Assembly: GCA_020073665.1 (NCBI GenBank)
Contig: JAIQEU010000020.1
Span: 1-64,000, forward strand
Direction: 5' to 3'
From: Terriglobia bacterium
GTDB taxonomy: Bacteria; Acidobacteriota; Terriglobia; Terriglobales; Acidobacteriaceae
DNA length: 64,000 bases
The first letter of the stretch is position 1. Each line of letters starts with the position of its first letter. A program made the translations under genes and the position numbers. Below the pieces are notes generated by a model. The model ran no database searches and was not told the origin of the DNA. It worked only from the letters and a program-made list of their open reading frames with translations. Shown here in pieces: positions 15,329 through 23,261 of the stretch.

Positions 15329-17610
15329 AAGCCTGCGGCGTTGCTGAGGGCCTGCTCGCGAGCTGGAACAGCCTTCTCCACCCGGATGTCGCAGAGCCCC
15401 GCCACCAGGTTGCCGGCCCAGCGGTAAATGTTGTTCTCGCGCACGGCGCGGCGCATGTGCTGCATGCGAGACGCCTTGTCCTCCGGCGACATTTCCAATG
15501 CGACCCGGACCGCTTCCGCCATTTGCTCGATGTCGTACGGGTTAACGATGAGGGCATCGCGCAGCTCGCGCGAAGCTCCGGCAAAGCGGCTCAGCACCAG
15601 CACGCCCTGCTCATCGTGGCGGGCGGCCACGAATTCTTTTGCCACCAGGTTCATGCCATCATGCAGCGAAGTCACCATGCACACGTCGGCGGTGCGGTAG
15701 TACCTCTGAATTTCCTGATGACTATGCTGCCGCTGCAGGTAGACGATGGGTTTCCAGTTCGCGGTCTGAAAGCGCCAGTTGATGCGCTCAGCTTCCGCCC
15801 CCACCTCCGCCAGCAGATCGTGATAACGCTTGATGTGGGTGCGGCTGGGGGCGCCAATCTGGACAAAAGTAAAGCGCCCAACATACTGCGGATGCTTTTC
15901 CAATAGCCGCTCCAGGGCCAGGAAGCGTTCCAGGATCCCCTTGGTGTAGTCCACGCGTTCAACCCCTACACCCAGGAAGGTGGCTTCTACCCCCAGCTCT
16001 TTGAACAGAGAGGCGCGATCCACATAGGCCGACTCGGAGGCGCTCGCCTCGGGCGGCGATTCCGCAAACTCCACGCTGATGGGAAAAGGTTGCACCTGGG
16101 TAAGGTGGTCCTCACGATTCACCGCGGAACGGTCCCACTCGATACGCGATTCCAGCGTACGGTCCACGGTCTGAAGAAAATTGTTGCAGTGCGACTGCAG
16201 GTGGAACCCGATCAGGTCGGCTCCCAGCAGGCCATCGAGCAACTCGCGTTGCCAGGGACAGATGCCAAAAGCTTCGGCGTTAGGCCACGGGATGTGCCAG
16301 AAGATGGCGACCCGAGCATCAGGGCGCTCCTTCTTGATGAGGCGCGGCAGCAAGGCAAAGTGATAATCCTGGGCCAGCAGGACCGGCCGCTCGATTCCGT
16401 CCATTTCCTGCAGCACCGCCTCGGCGAACTTGTGATTTACTTCCTGGTACCACTGCCAATCACTTGCCCGGAAGGCGGGCCGGGTGTGGGCGATGTGGCA
16501 AAGCGGCCACAGTCCCTCGTTGGCAAACCCGTAGTAGTAGCCTTCTTCCTCTTCCTTGTTCAGCCAGACGCGGCGCAGGTTGTACTTGGGGTCGTCCGGA
16601 GGCACGCGCAAAGCGTCGTGGTAGTTGACCGTCTCCCGGTCGGCATCCCCGCTGCCATGGGCGATCCAGGTTCCGTCGCAGGCCCGCAAAATGGGCTCCA
16701 GGGCCGTGACCAGTCCGCTGGCCGGCACCACGGTGCGCACCAGCTTGCCTTCCCTAACATGGATGTACGGTTCGCGATTGGAGACAACGAAGAGACGGCT
16801 CTCCCGCAGCCGGCTACGCACGTGGACGGCGAGGCGCTCCGCGGTCCACAACGACTCGGCATCTTCGCGCAGCCGGGCTTCCTGTTCGGCGGCGGCGCGA
16901 GCCGCGGTGAGGCTTTCCACAAACGTCGTGACTTCCTTGGTCAGCGGGCTGAACACATCCCAATCGGGCACGTTCGGGTGTGATGCGTAACGGCCTGTCC
17001 GCAGCGAGCGCATCCATTGTGCGGTCCGGGCAATCGGTCCCACGACACTCCAGCGCACAATCAGCAAGGTGATGAGGCCGATCAGGAATCCCTGCGCCAG
17101 CACGCGGAGAAAAGTGTCTTTCCACACGTACTGAGTTTGGGCAGTGATGTAGCTGGCATCGTGAACAATGGCCAGCGTTCCCAGCGTGGTGTCCCCTTGG
17201 TGCAGCGGGACGGCGTAGATGTGTGCCGGGGTGGCGCCAAGGTGCACAAATTCTCCATACCCGGCATCGCTGCGGGAAGCTCGATCAACGGCAGCAGGAC
17301 GTTGGGTAAGATGCGCCGCAAGCCCCGAACTGATGGCCAGGCGGCCTTTCTGGGTATCGTAGATCACCACCCCGAGCAGATGTTCACGGTTGCCGAAGCG
17401 CTCCACCATGCGCTGTAGTTCTTTGTTGGAGCCTTGCACCAGCAGCGGAGACGCATTCTGCTCCAAGCTTTCCGCCAACACTTCCGCTCGCCGGTCAAGG
17501 TCCTTGCGCAGCTGGGTCTTATCCGCCCGAACCTCATAGTAGGAGAACGCCAGCGACACCAGCGCCAGACCAAGCACCAGCGAGACGACCAAACGAAGTG
17601 TCAGTCGCAT
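15325..17610 (-). CDS. otsA: membrane sensor-HAMP-trehalose-6-phosphate synthase fusion
   Basis: This 761-residue protein is far longer than a normal OtsA (about 460-480). Residues 6-26 and 168-189 are membrane helices bracketing an extracytoplasmic sensor-like region of about 140 residues. Residues about 190-240 look like HAMP plus a coiled coil (AARAAAEQEARLREDAESL). From about 272 the GT20 domain begins (SRLFVVSNREPY) with HIPWPNAEAFG, GLLGADLIGFH, VERVDYTKGI and HDGMNLVAKEFVA, so both substrate sites look intact. It would make trehalose-6-phosphate from UDP-glucose and glucose-6-phosphate. The ATG at 17608-17610 has GGAGG upstream; a TTG 60 bases earlier is less likely. Confidence 0.9.
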   Translation of the reverse strand: MRLTLRLVVSLVLGLALVSLAFSYYEVRADKTQLRKDLDRRAEVLAESLEQNASPLLVQGSNKELQRMVERFGNREHLLGVVIYDTQKGRLAISSGLAAHLTQRPAAVDRASRSDAGYGEFVHLGATPAHIYAVPLHQGDTTLGTLAIVHDASYITAQTQYVWKDTFLRVLAQGFLIGLITLLIVRWSVVGPIARTAQWMRSLRTGRYASHPNVPDWDVFSPLTKEVTTFVESLTAARAAAEQEARLREDAESLWTAERLAVHVRSRLRESRLFVVSNREPYIHVREGKLVRTVVPASGLVTALEPILRACDGTWIAHGSGDADRETVNYHDALRVPPDDPKYNLRRVWLNKEEEEGYYYGFANEGLWPLCHIAHTRPAFRASDWQWYQEVNHKFAEAVLQEMDGIERPVLLAQDYHFALLPRLIKKERPDARVAIFWHIPWPNAEAFGICPWQRELLDGLLGADLIGFHLQSHCNNFLQTVDRTLESRIEWDRSAVNREDHLTQVQPFPISVEFAESPPEASASESAYVDRASLFKELGVEATFLGVGVERVDYTKGILERFLALERLLEKHPQYVGRFTFVQIGAPSRTHIKRYHDLLAEVGAEAERINWRFQTANWKPIVYLQRQHSHQEIQRYYRTADVCMVTSLHDGMNLVAKEFVAARHDEQGVLVLSRFAGASRELRDALIVNPYDIEQMAEAVRVALEMSPEDKASRMQHMRRAVRENNIYRWAGNLVAGLCDIRVEKAVPAREQALSNAAGF

Positions 17611-18223
17611 ATGCCTCCATGGCCTACCTGGGATTACCTTGGGTCGCTGAGGACGATCAGCAAGTGTCAAAACCGGTTATTTCGTCTTCCGCTATGGGAT
17701 CAAAACAGAGCAACTGTCAGGCCATTTACGGAGCGAAAGGTGAAGGCACTTTGATATGAACAGCTTGGCGCTCCAAACCGGTGCGGTCCAACTGTAAAGT
17801 GCCTTGTAAATCGGGGTCTGCCAGGGTTCGGAAATCGCCAGCAGGAAACTTTTGCTCGACTCCTGGACAGAATTTCCGTTTGTCCTGGGCGCAGCTCGGG
17901 GCCACAAGCACATACTCTGTGCGATGCACGCCTGCGGCACCGGAGATGCCAAACTTCGAAGGCATGAACTACTCATTTCCGCATGAGTAGCCAAGGCCAC
18001 ATTCTTGTCTCGTATTTTTTTCATCCAGCGATGCCGCACCGCAGAATTGCTCGTATCGTGCAAAAACTGCCGGCGCTCAGGTTGGCGACACCGACGTAAA
18101 AGCACTTACTTGCTGCATGGAGACCTGCACCCACCGTTTTGGAACCCCGCTTGCTCTTCGCAGTGCAGCAACTCAATCTCAACGAGTCAAGCACGACCAA
18201 GGCTCTCCCCCGGAGGTGTGTTC
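17611..18223. other. 613-base intergenic region with one dyad
   Basis: No gene is supported here. A perfect 8-bp inverted repeat, CTACTCAT / ATGAGTAG with a six-base loop, lies at 17969-17990. A minus-strand frame of 79 codons (17726-17965) opens right after a stop, has no clear ribosome binding site and only moderate third-position GC. The region holds the divergent promoters of the trehalose operon and the DUF5818 gene, which could not be pinpointed. Confidence 0.5.
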
Positions 18224-18586
18224 GTGAAAAGTCAATTCAATGTTTTGGGAACATTTCTATTCCTCGCGTTGCTGTTCGGGCTGGTCATGCCAGTTCCACA
18301 GCTTGTGGCCCAACAAAGTCCCGGCTCGCAACCGTATGCCAGTCCGCAGCCCGCGGCTCCTTCGACGAACGATCCCGCTCCGTCGAATGAAATGAAGGCA
18401 TTCAGCGGAACCATCGTAAAAGACGGCAGCAAGCTGGTCTTGAAAGACACAACTAACAAGATGGTTTTTCAGCTCGACGACCAAACCAAAGCCAAGCAGT
18501 ACGTCGGCAAAGACGTGAAAGTAACCGGCAGCCTGGATGCTTCCACTAACACCATCCACGTGGAAAGCATCGAGGGCGCGTCCTAG
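18224..18586 (+). CDS. secreted DUF5818 protein
   Basis: The 120-residue protein has a signal peptide (FLFLALLFGLVMPVPQLVAQ) followed by a Pro/Ser linker (residues about 28-55) and a small beta-rich domain: FSGTIVKDGSKLVLKD, QLDDQTKAKQYVGKDVKVTG, TNTIHVESIE. This pattern matches the DUF5818 proteins that are abundant in Acidobacteriota; function is unknown, and an OB-like fold is a guess. The GTG at 18224 was chosen because GGAGG lies 8-12 bases before it and the signal peptide starts there; the open frame continues upstream without support. Confidence 0.8.
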   Translation: MKSQFNVLGTFLFLALLFGLVMPVPQLVAQQSPGSQPYASPQPAAPSTNDPAPSNEMKAFSGTIVKDGSKLVLKDTTNKMVFQLDDQTKAKQYVGKDVKVTGSLDASTNTIHVESIEGAS

Positions 18587-19026
18587 CTGGCACTTCCAAG
18601 TCCGCTGGGGCGCCGTCTGCGCGCCCCAGCCGGATTGCTCCATTCGACAAAGACCCCAGACGCTGCGCCGCTTAAAGGGAGTAACTTGAGGAAAAACGCA
18701 AGGCTGTTTTTCCACAAGGCTTGACCCCTGAGGGTCAATCGTCACCCTCGACCGTGGCGCGCGTCATATTCGTGACCGGATCAGGTGGGTTGTAATCGGT
18801 ATCGGTAAGCGGCTTAAGCGGTAGCGGCTCCAACCGTCACGGTTGTGTTTTCGACCGCACCCTTCGCCCTACCCCTGTCCGGTTGCCCGCTTTCCACGGC
18901 TTCGCATAACCAGCGCTCACCCTTCGACAAACAAGATCCGGGCCGACAGATCTTGCGAGGGATCCTGCTGTCTGAACGTCGGTTTGAGAACCGACGCGGA
19001 GCTGAACAAATTCTTAACGGGAGATC
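18587..19026. other. 440-base region with three dyads upstream of esterase
   Basis: Besides the hairpin at 18604-18630, three perfect inverted repeats lie here: GGAAAAAC / GTTTTTCC (18690-18713), TTGACCC / GGGTCAA (18721-18738) and CAACCGT / ACGGTTG (18831-18845). No gene is supported. The first two could be leader hairpins; the last is a compact, operator-like palindrome. Confidence 0.45.
18604..18630 (+). terminator. strong GC hairpin after DUF5818 gene
   Basis: A perfect 10-bp stem (GCTGGGGCGC / GCGCCCCAGC) with a seven-base loop begins 17 bases after the stop codon. There is no T-tract, so it may act with Rho or as an mRNA stabiliser. Confidence 0.55.
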
Positions 19027-19968
19027 ATGATGAAACGCGCACTCATAAGTTTACTGATCGGCTGTTTCGCAACTCTGGCAAGCGCCAGCAACTGCGACTT
19101 GTCACTCCGGGGCAAAAGTCAGACGTGCACGCTGATTGTGAACGGCGTCACTCGCCAGTACCGGGTCTACATTCCTACTAACATCCCGCCAGCGCCTAGC
19201 CTGGTGCTCTACTTGCACGGCGCGCACGGGGGCATGTGGGAAGGAGACAGCAACGGATGGACTACCAAGGCTGCCAGTGCCGGGTTCATTGCGGCTTATC
19301 CGCAGGCATTGCCAAATCAGAGCAACATTACCTCCTGGAACCTGTACTACAACCCGTCCTTCGGCAAGAACCCGCCGGATGATGTCGGATTCATCAAAGC
19401 CGTGATCCTCGCCCTGGAAGCGGGCGTAGCCGTGGATCATCGCAAAGTGTATGTGACCGGATTTTCGCTAGGCGCTTTCATGACCAACCGGGTCGGCGTC
19501 GAGTTGGGTGACTTAGTGGCGGCCATCGCACCTATCTCAGGCGAACTGTGGCAGGACGTTGGGCCGCCGGTGCCTGCCGAGAAGGCCCCCGTGTCGGTCT
19601 TGATGATCAATGGAGACGCCGACACCGCAGTGCCGTACTGTGGCCTGACCAATCCGTATCCGGAAGCCACCGAAGACGACAGCTTCAATTACTGGCAAAC
19701 GCAAAACGTGTGCAAGACCAACAGCACGGCTTTGTGTTCGAGCGGCAAGCCGACGTCAGCCAGTTCCAAGCTGGCTTCGGGCTGTTCTTCGAGTGTGGTG
19801 GTGCAGCAGTACAAGCTGATCGGCGGCATTCACAAGTGGTACCAGGTGGCCATGAATCTGGCTCCGGGCACGTCGGCGCAGCCCTACAACTCCACCTTCA
19901 ATAGCAAGACAGGGCTCACGACCGATGACATCATCTGGGACTTTTTTGCCACCCACGCCAAGCCGTGA
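19027..19968 (+). CDS. secreted esterase/depolymerase (LpqC-type, CE1-like)
   Basis: The 313-residue alpha/beta hydrolase has a signal peptide (ISLLIGCFATLASAS). Conserved landmarks are LVLYLHGAHGG (oxyanion hole), the nucleophile elbow GFSLGAF, MINGDADTAVPY with a likely catalytic Asp, and GGIHKWYQ with the catalytic His. This set fits the polyhydroxybutyrate depolymerase/feruloyl esterase-like family. Several Cys pairs suggest disulfides in the exported enzyme. GGGAG precedes the tandem ATG start. The natural ester substrate is not readable from the sequence. Confidence 0.85.
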   Translation: MMKRALISLLIGCFATLASASNCDLSLRGKSQTCTLIVNGVTRQYRVYIPTNIPPAPSLVLYLHGAHGGMWEGDSNGWTTKAASAGFIAAYPQALPNQSNITSWNLYYNPSFGKNPPDDVGFIKAVILALEAGVAVDHRKVYVTGFSLGAFMTNRVGVELGDLVAAIAPISGELWQDVGPPVPAEKAPVSVLMINGDADTAVPYCGLTNPYPEATEDDSFNYWQTQNVCKTNSTALCSSGKPTSASSKLASGCSSSVVVQQYKLIGGIHKWYQVAMNLAPGTSAQPYNSTFNSKTGLTTDDIIWDFFATHAKP

Positions 19969-20048
19969 GCAGACAGGCAGAATGCGTGGGTCGAGAAGCA
20001 CTCGGCCCTCGCTTTCTTGCCTCAATCGCCGGATTGCACAGCGGGAAC

Positions 20049-20125
20049 TGGTGGGCGGTGCAGGACTCGAACCTGCGACCTCCTCGGTGTAAGCGAGGCG
20101 CTCTAACCAACTGAGCTAACCGCCC
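20049..20125 (-). tRNA. tRNA-Val (TAC)
   Basis: On the minus strand the acceptor stem is GGGCGGT / ACCGCCC, followed by A and an encoded CCA. The D arm reads AGCTCAGTTGGTTAGAGC, the anticodon stem is CCTCG/CGAGG, and the loop CTTACAC gives anticodon TAC. Length is 77 bases. Confidence 0.97.
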
Positions 20126-20220
20126 CTCGCGCCCGGCCTGGATTGCGGGAGCCTCGCGAAGAATAATGACGGGCATCCATACGAGAGCAGCTTCTCGAGT
20201 ATACGCAGGCGCGAAAGAAG

Positions 20221-20319
20221 GTTGCAAGGTTGTGGAGTTGCAAGGCTTCAAGGTAGTCGAGACTCACGATCTTCCTGGCTTCACCTTGAAACCTTGCAAA
20301 ATTGAAACTTCGAAACCCT
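20221..20319. repeat. phrase-repeat inverted repeat (GCAAGGTTTCAAGG type)
   Basis: The left arm at 20238-20254 pairs with 20283-20299 at 16 of 17 positions. Both flanks repeat the same phrases (GTTGCAAGG, TTGAAAC). It lies between tRNA-Val and the YdjC-family gene. Confidence 0.75.
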
Positions 20320-20363
20320 CCGTCCCACCCTCCTTCGCCAGCCTCCGCTTACCCCTTCCCTGC

Positions 20364-20369
20364 TAGACT
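20364..20369 (+). promoter_or_regulatory. -10 box of a probable leaderless gene
   Basis: TAGACT ends 6 bases before the TTG start codon at 20376. No -35 box is evident. Confidence 0.4.
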
Positions 20370-20375
20370 GGCGCC

Positions 20376-21245
20376 TTGCGCCGCCTCATCGTCAATGCCG
20401 ATGATTTTGGACTGACCCCGGGGGTGAATCGCGCCATCCTCGAAGCCCACGGACACGGCGTGGTGACTTCCGCCACCCTGATGGCTAACGGGCCGGCGTT
20501 CGACCAGGCGGTGCAGTTGGCCAAGACTGTGCCCAGTCTCAGTGTCGGCTGCCACGTCGTGCTGGTGGACGGCTCCCCGCTGCTGACAGCCTCGCAGGTA
20601 CAGAGCCTCATCCCAGGTCGAGCGCAGGGCGAACCACGCTTCCGCCGCGCTCTGGGAAGGTTTGCCGCGCGGGCCATAGCTGGGCGTATTGATCCCGCTC
20701 AGGTCGAGGCGGAAACCATCGCGCAGATCCGCAAGCTGCAGGCCGCCGGCGTGGCCGTGACTCACCTGGACACACACAAGCACACCCACCTGTTCTCGCA
20801 GGTACTGCAGCCGCTTTTGCGGGCAGCCAAGGCTTGCGGCGTCCGGGCTGTCCGCAATCCATTCGAGCCCGTGCGGCTGTCGCTGCTGGCCGCTCGGCCG
20901 AGCTTGTGGAAGCGCTGGCTGGAAGTCCGGACCCTACACGCCCTCGCTGGAAACTTTCAGCGAGCGCTCGGGGCAACCGGTATCCTTGCCTCCGACGGTA
21001 GCATTGGCATTGCCGCTACCGGCTCTCTGGACGAGTCGCTATTTCGGACCCTGGTGGACGAGTTGCCGGAGGGTACGTGGGAGCTTGTCTGCCATCCCGG
21101 TTACAACGACGCCGAACTGCAGACGCTCCACACCCGCCTGCGGCAATCGCGAGCGGACGAACTGCGGCTCTTGACCTCTGCCGTCACCCGCGCCCGGCTG
21201 GCAGAAAACGGCATCCAGCTTATTTCCTACCGCGATCTCAGTTGA
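20376..21245 (+). CDS. ChbG/HpnK (YdjC) family carbohydrate deacetylase
   Basis: The 289-residue protein begins RRLIVNADDFGLTPGVNRAI, with the metal-binding DD pair, and has the second metal site in THLDTHKHTH. Residue HPGYND near 246 is also typical. The family removes N-acetyl groups from sugars; HpnK members sit in hopanoid clusters, but no other hopanoid gene is present here, so the substrate is open. The start is TTG, only 6 bases after a -10-like box, with no ribosome binding site; this fits leaderless translation. Confidence 0.85.
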   Translation: MRRLIVNADDFGLTPGVNRAILEAHGHGVVTSATLMANGPAFDQAVQLAKTVPSLSVGCHVVLVDGSPLLTASQVQSLIPGRAQGEPRFRRALGRFAARAIAGRIDPAQVEAETIAQIRKLQAAGVAVTHLDTHKHTHLFSQVLQPLLRAAKACGVRAVRNPFEPVRLSLLAARPSLWKRWLEVRTLHALAGNFQRALGATGILASDGSIGIAATGSLDESLFRTLVDELPEGTWELVCHPGYNDAELQTLHTRLRQSRADELRLLTSAVTRARLAENGIQLISYRDLS

Positions 21246-21335
21246 TCTTCGGTGACATCTACCTTCGTAACCGCGCGTTTTGACCGGTCAGGGTATGATT
21301 GTGCCAGCCGTTCCGACACTAGCGAAACCTATTTT

Positions 21336-22025
21336 ATGGAGAGCCGGCCCGAAACCCGCGTTCGCGCAGACATTCTGGTGCGGGTGTGGGGCATGGGTGC
21401 GGACGGACATCCCTTCTTCCAAAACGCCCGCGCCGACAATATCAGCAGCGGTGGCGCATTGCTCACCGGCATCGAGCACCAACTGACTGCGGGCGACATC
21501 ATCGGGGTGCAGTACGGCGACAAGAAAGCGCGCTTCCGGGTGGTCTGGGCCATCGATGGCGGGATCCTGCACAAGATCCAGGTAGGGATCGAATTGCTCG
21601 ACGGCCAGAACTGCCCCTGGAGAGCGGAACTGAGTCAGCCCGCGGCACCGGCGGTGGCAGGGGGTCACAATAAGAGGAAGTTTGTCCGCCACAAGATAAC
21701 CTTCCCCATTGATATCCGCGATGAACGCGGCGGCGGCAGCCACATGCAGACCAGCGCCACCGATATCAGCGGGCGCGGCTGTTATGTTGAGACTCTGCTG
21801 CCCCTGCCTCTCGGCACCGCGGTGGAAATTACCTTCTGGATGGAGTCGGAGAAAATCCATACCGCGGGTATGGTGCGGGCCAGCGACCCTGGAGTCGGCA
21901 TGGGGATCGAGTTTGTCGGACTCGACGACGTCACCCAGCAGCGATTTCAGCGGCTCATCGAACGGCTCGACACCGGGGTCACCGGGGTCAGCGGCCTGGG
22001 TGGAGGTCCACCGACGACCGCGTAG
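21336..22025 (+). CDS. tandem PilZ domain protein
   Basis: The 229-residue protein contains two PilZ-like domains. The first spans residues about 5-100 (RVRADILVRV, then ADNISSGGALL). The second, about 112-210, has the better c-di-GMP motif: RKFVRHKITF supplies an R-x3-R-like start, and ATDISGRGCYVET matches D/NxSxxG. The first domain lacks a clear RxxxR and may be a degenerate partner. A role as a c-di-GMP effector is inferred from the family. The ATG at 21336 was chosen because the domain begins directly after it; the open frame extends to 21252. Confidence 0.85.
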   Translation: MESRPETRVRADILVRVWGMGADGHPFFQNARADNISSGGALLTGIEHQLTAGDIIGVQYGDKKARFRVVWAIDGGILHKIQVGIELLDGQNCPWRAELSQPAAPAVAGGHNKRKFVRHKITFPIDIRDERGGGSHMQTSATDISGRGCYVETLLPLPLGTAVEITFWMESEKIHTAGMVRASDPGVGMGIEFVGLDDVTQQRFQRLIERLDTGVTGVSGLGGGPPTTA

Positions 22026-22121
22026 TTCTCACTTTTTCTCGTGCATTCCGTCAAAATCTGAATCCAGGCTTGCCCGTTCCCATCGAATGGGAAAGAGCGG
22101 GAAGGCGCCAAAAGGACTGAG

Positions 22122-23261
22122 ATGAAGATCGGCATTACCTGTTATCCGACCTACGGTGGCAGCGGCGTGGTGGCCACCGAGCTTGGATTGGAACTGGCCG
22201 AGCGTGGCCACGAGATTCACTTCATCTCCTACGCCCAACCCATTCGCTTGACCGGCCCCCATCCCAACATTCACTACCACGAGGTGGAGGTCTCACGTTA
22301 CCCGCTGTTCGACTATCCTCCGTACGACTTGGCGCTGGCCACGCGCATGGCGGAAGTCTCAGAACTTTATGACCTCGACCTGCTGCACGTGCACTACGCG
22401 ATTCCGCATTCCGTCAGCGCATTGCTGGCCCGCCAGATGCTGGCCGCCAAGCCGCGCGGCCGCAAGCTGCCCTTCGTGACCACGCTGCACGGCACCGACA
22501 TCACCTTGGTCGGCCTGGACCGTTCGTACCTGCCGATCACGCGCTTCTCCATCGAGCAGAGTGACGGTGTGACCGCGGTCTCAAGCTACCTTCGGGAACG
22601 CACCATGCGCGAACTGGATGTGCGCAACCAGATCCAGGTGATTTACAACTTTGTGAATTGCGACGTGTACGTTCACGATCCCGAGGCCAAGCATCGCGCC
22701 GAGTACGCGCCCAACGGCGAACGTATTTTGGTGCACCTGTCCAACTTCCGTCCGGTAAAAAGGGTCACCGACACTATCGAGATCTTCGACCGGGTGCGCA
22801 AGAAAATCCCGGCTAAGCTGCTGTTGATTGGCGACGGCCCCGACCGCTCGCGGGCGGAATGGCTGGCGGTACAGAAGGGCATCCACGATGACGTGCTGTT
22901 CCTGGGTAAGCAGGACGTGATCCACGAGAAACTCGCCCTGGCCGACGTCTTGCTGCTGCCCAGCGAGTCAGAGTCGTTTGGGCTGGCTGCGCTCGAAGGC
23001 ATGGCCTGCAGGGTAGTGCCGATCGCCACCCGCGTTGGCGGCGTGCCGGAAGTAGTGGAGCACGGCGTCAGCGGATTCCTGGCGGACGTGGGAGACGTCG
23101 ATACCATGGCGCGCTACGCCATTGAACTCCTCAGCGACGAGAATCGGCTCAAGGAAATGGCGCAGGCGGCGCGGACGGTGGCGCAGTCACGCTTCTGCGC
23201 CAGCAGAATCATCCCCCAATATGAAGATTTTTACCGCCGCGTGCTGGAACGCTCGTCATAG
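22122..23261 (+). CDS. bshA: N-acetyl-alpha-D-glucosaminyl L-malate synthase
   Basis: This 379-residue GT4 enzyme closely follows the BshA pattern: MKIGITCYPTYGGSGVVATELG at the start (residues 1-22 region), HFISYAQPIRL, HVHYAIPHS, LHGTDITLVG, HLSNFRPVKRV and the EX7E motif ESFGLAALE. BshA joins UDP-GlcNAc and L-malate in the first step of bacillithiol synthesis in the cytoplasm. The later genes bshB and bshC are not in the window, but a YpdA-type bacillithiol reductase is at 56659. The 3' end overlaps the convergent histidine kinase gene by 31 bases. Confidence 0.93.
   Translation: MKIGITCYPTYGGSGVVATELGLELAERGHEIHFISYAQPIRLTGPHPNIHYHEVEVSRYPLFDYPPYDLALATRMAEVSELYDLDLLHVHYAIPHSVSALLARQMLAAKPRGRKLPFVTTLHGTDITLVGLDRSYLPITRFSIEQSDGVTAVSSYLRERTMRELDVRNQIQVIYNFVNCDVYVHDPEAKHRAEYAPNGERILVHLSNFRPVKRVTDTIEIFDRVRKKIPAKLLLIGDGPDRSRAEWLAVQKGIHDDVLFLGKQDVIHEKLALADVLLLPSESESFGLAALEGMACRVVPIATRVGGVPEVVEHGVSGFLADVGDVDTMARYAIELLSDENRLKEMAQAARTVAQSRFCASRIIPQYEDFYRRVLERSS

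Noticed and set aside
17665-17670. TTGACA on the minus strand upstream of otsA, as a -35 box or TTG start
   Set aside because: No -10 box is found 16-19 bases downstream, and a better start with GGAGG lies 60 bases later.
17726-17965. 79-codon minus-strand frame
   Set aside because: It opens directly after a stop codon, lacks a ribosome binding site, has moderate GC3 and no recognisable domain.
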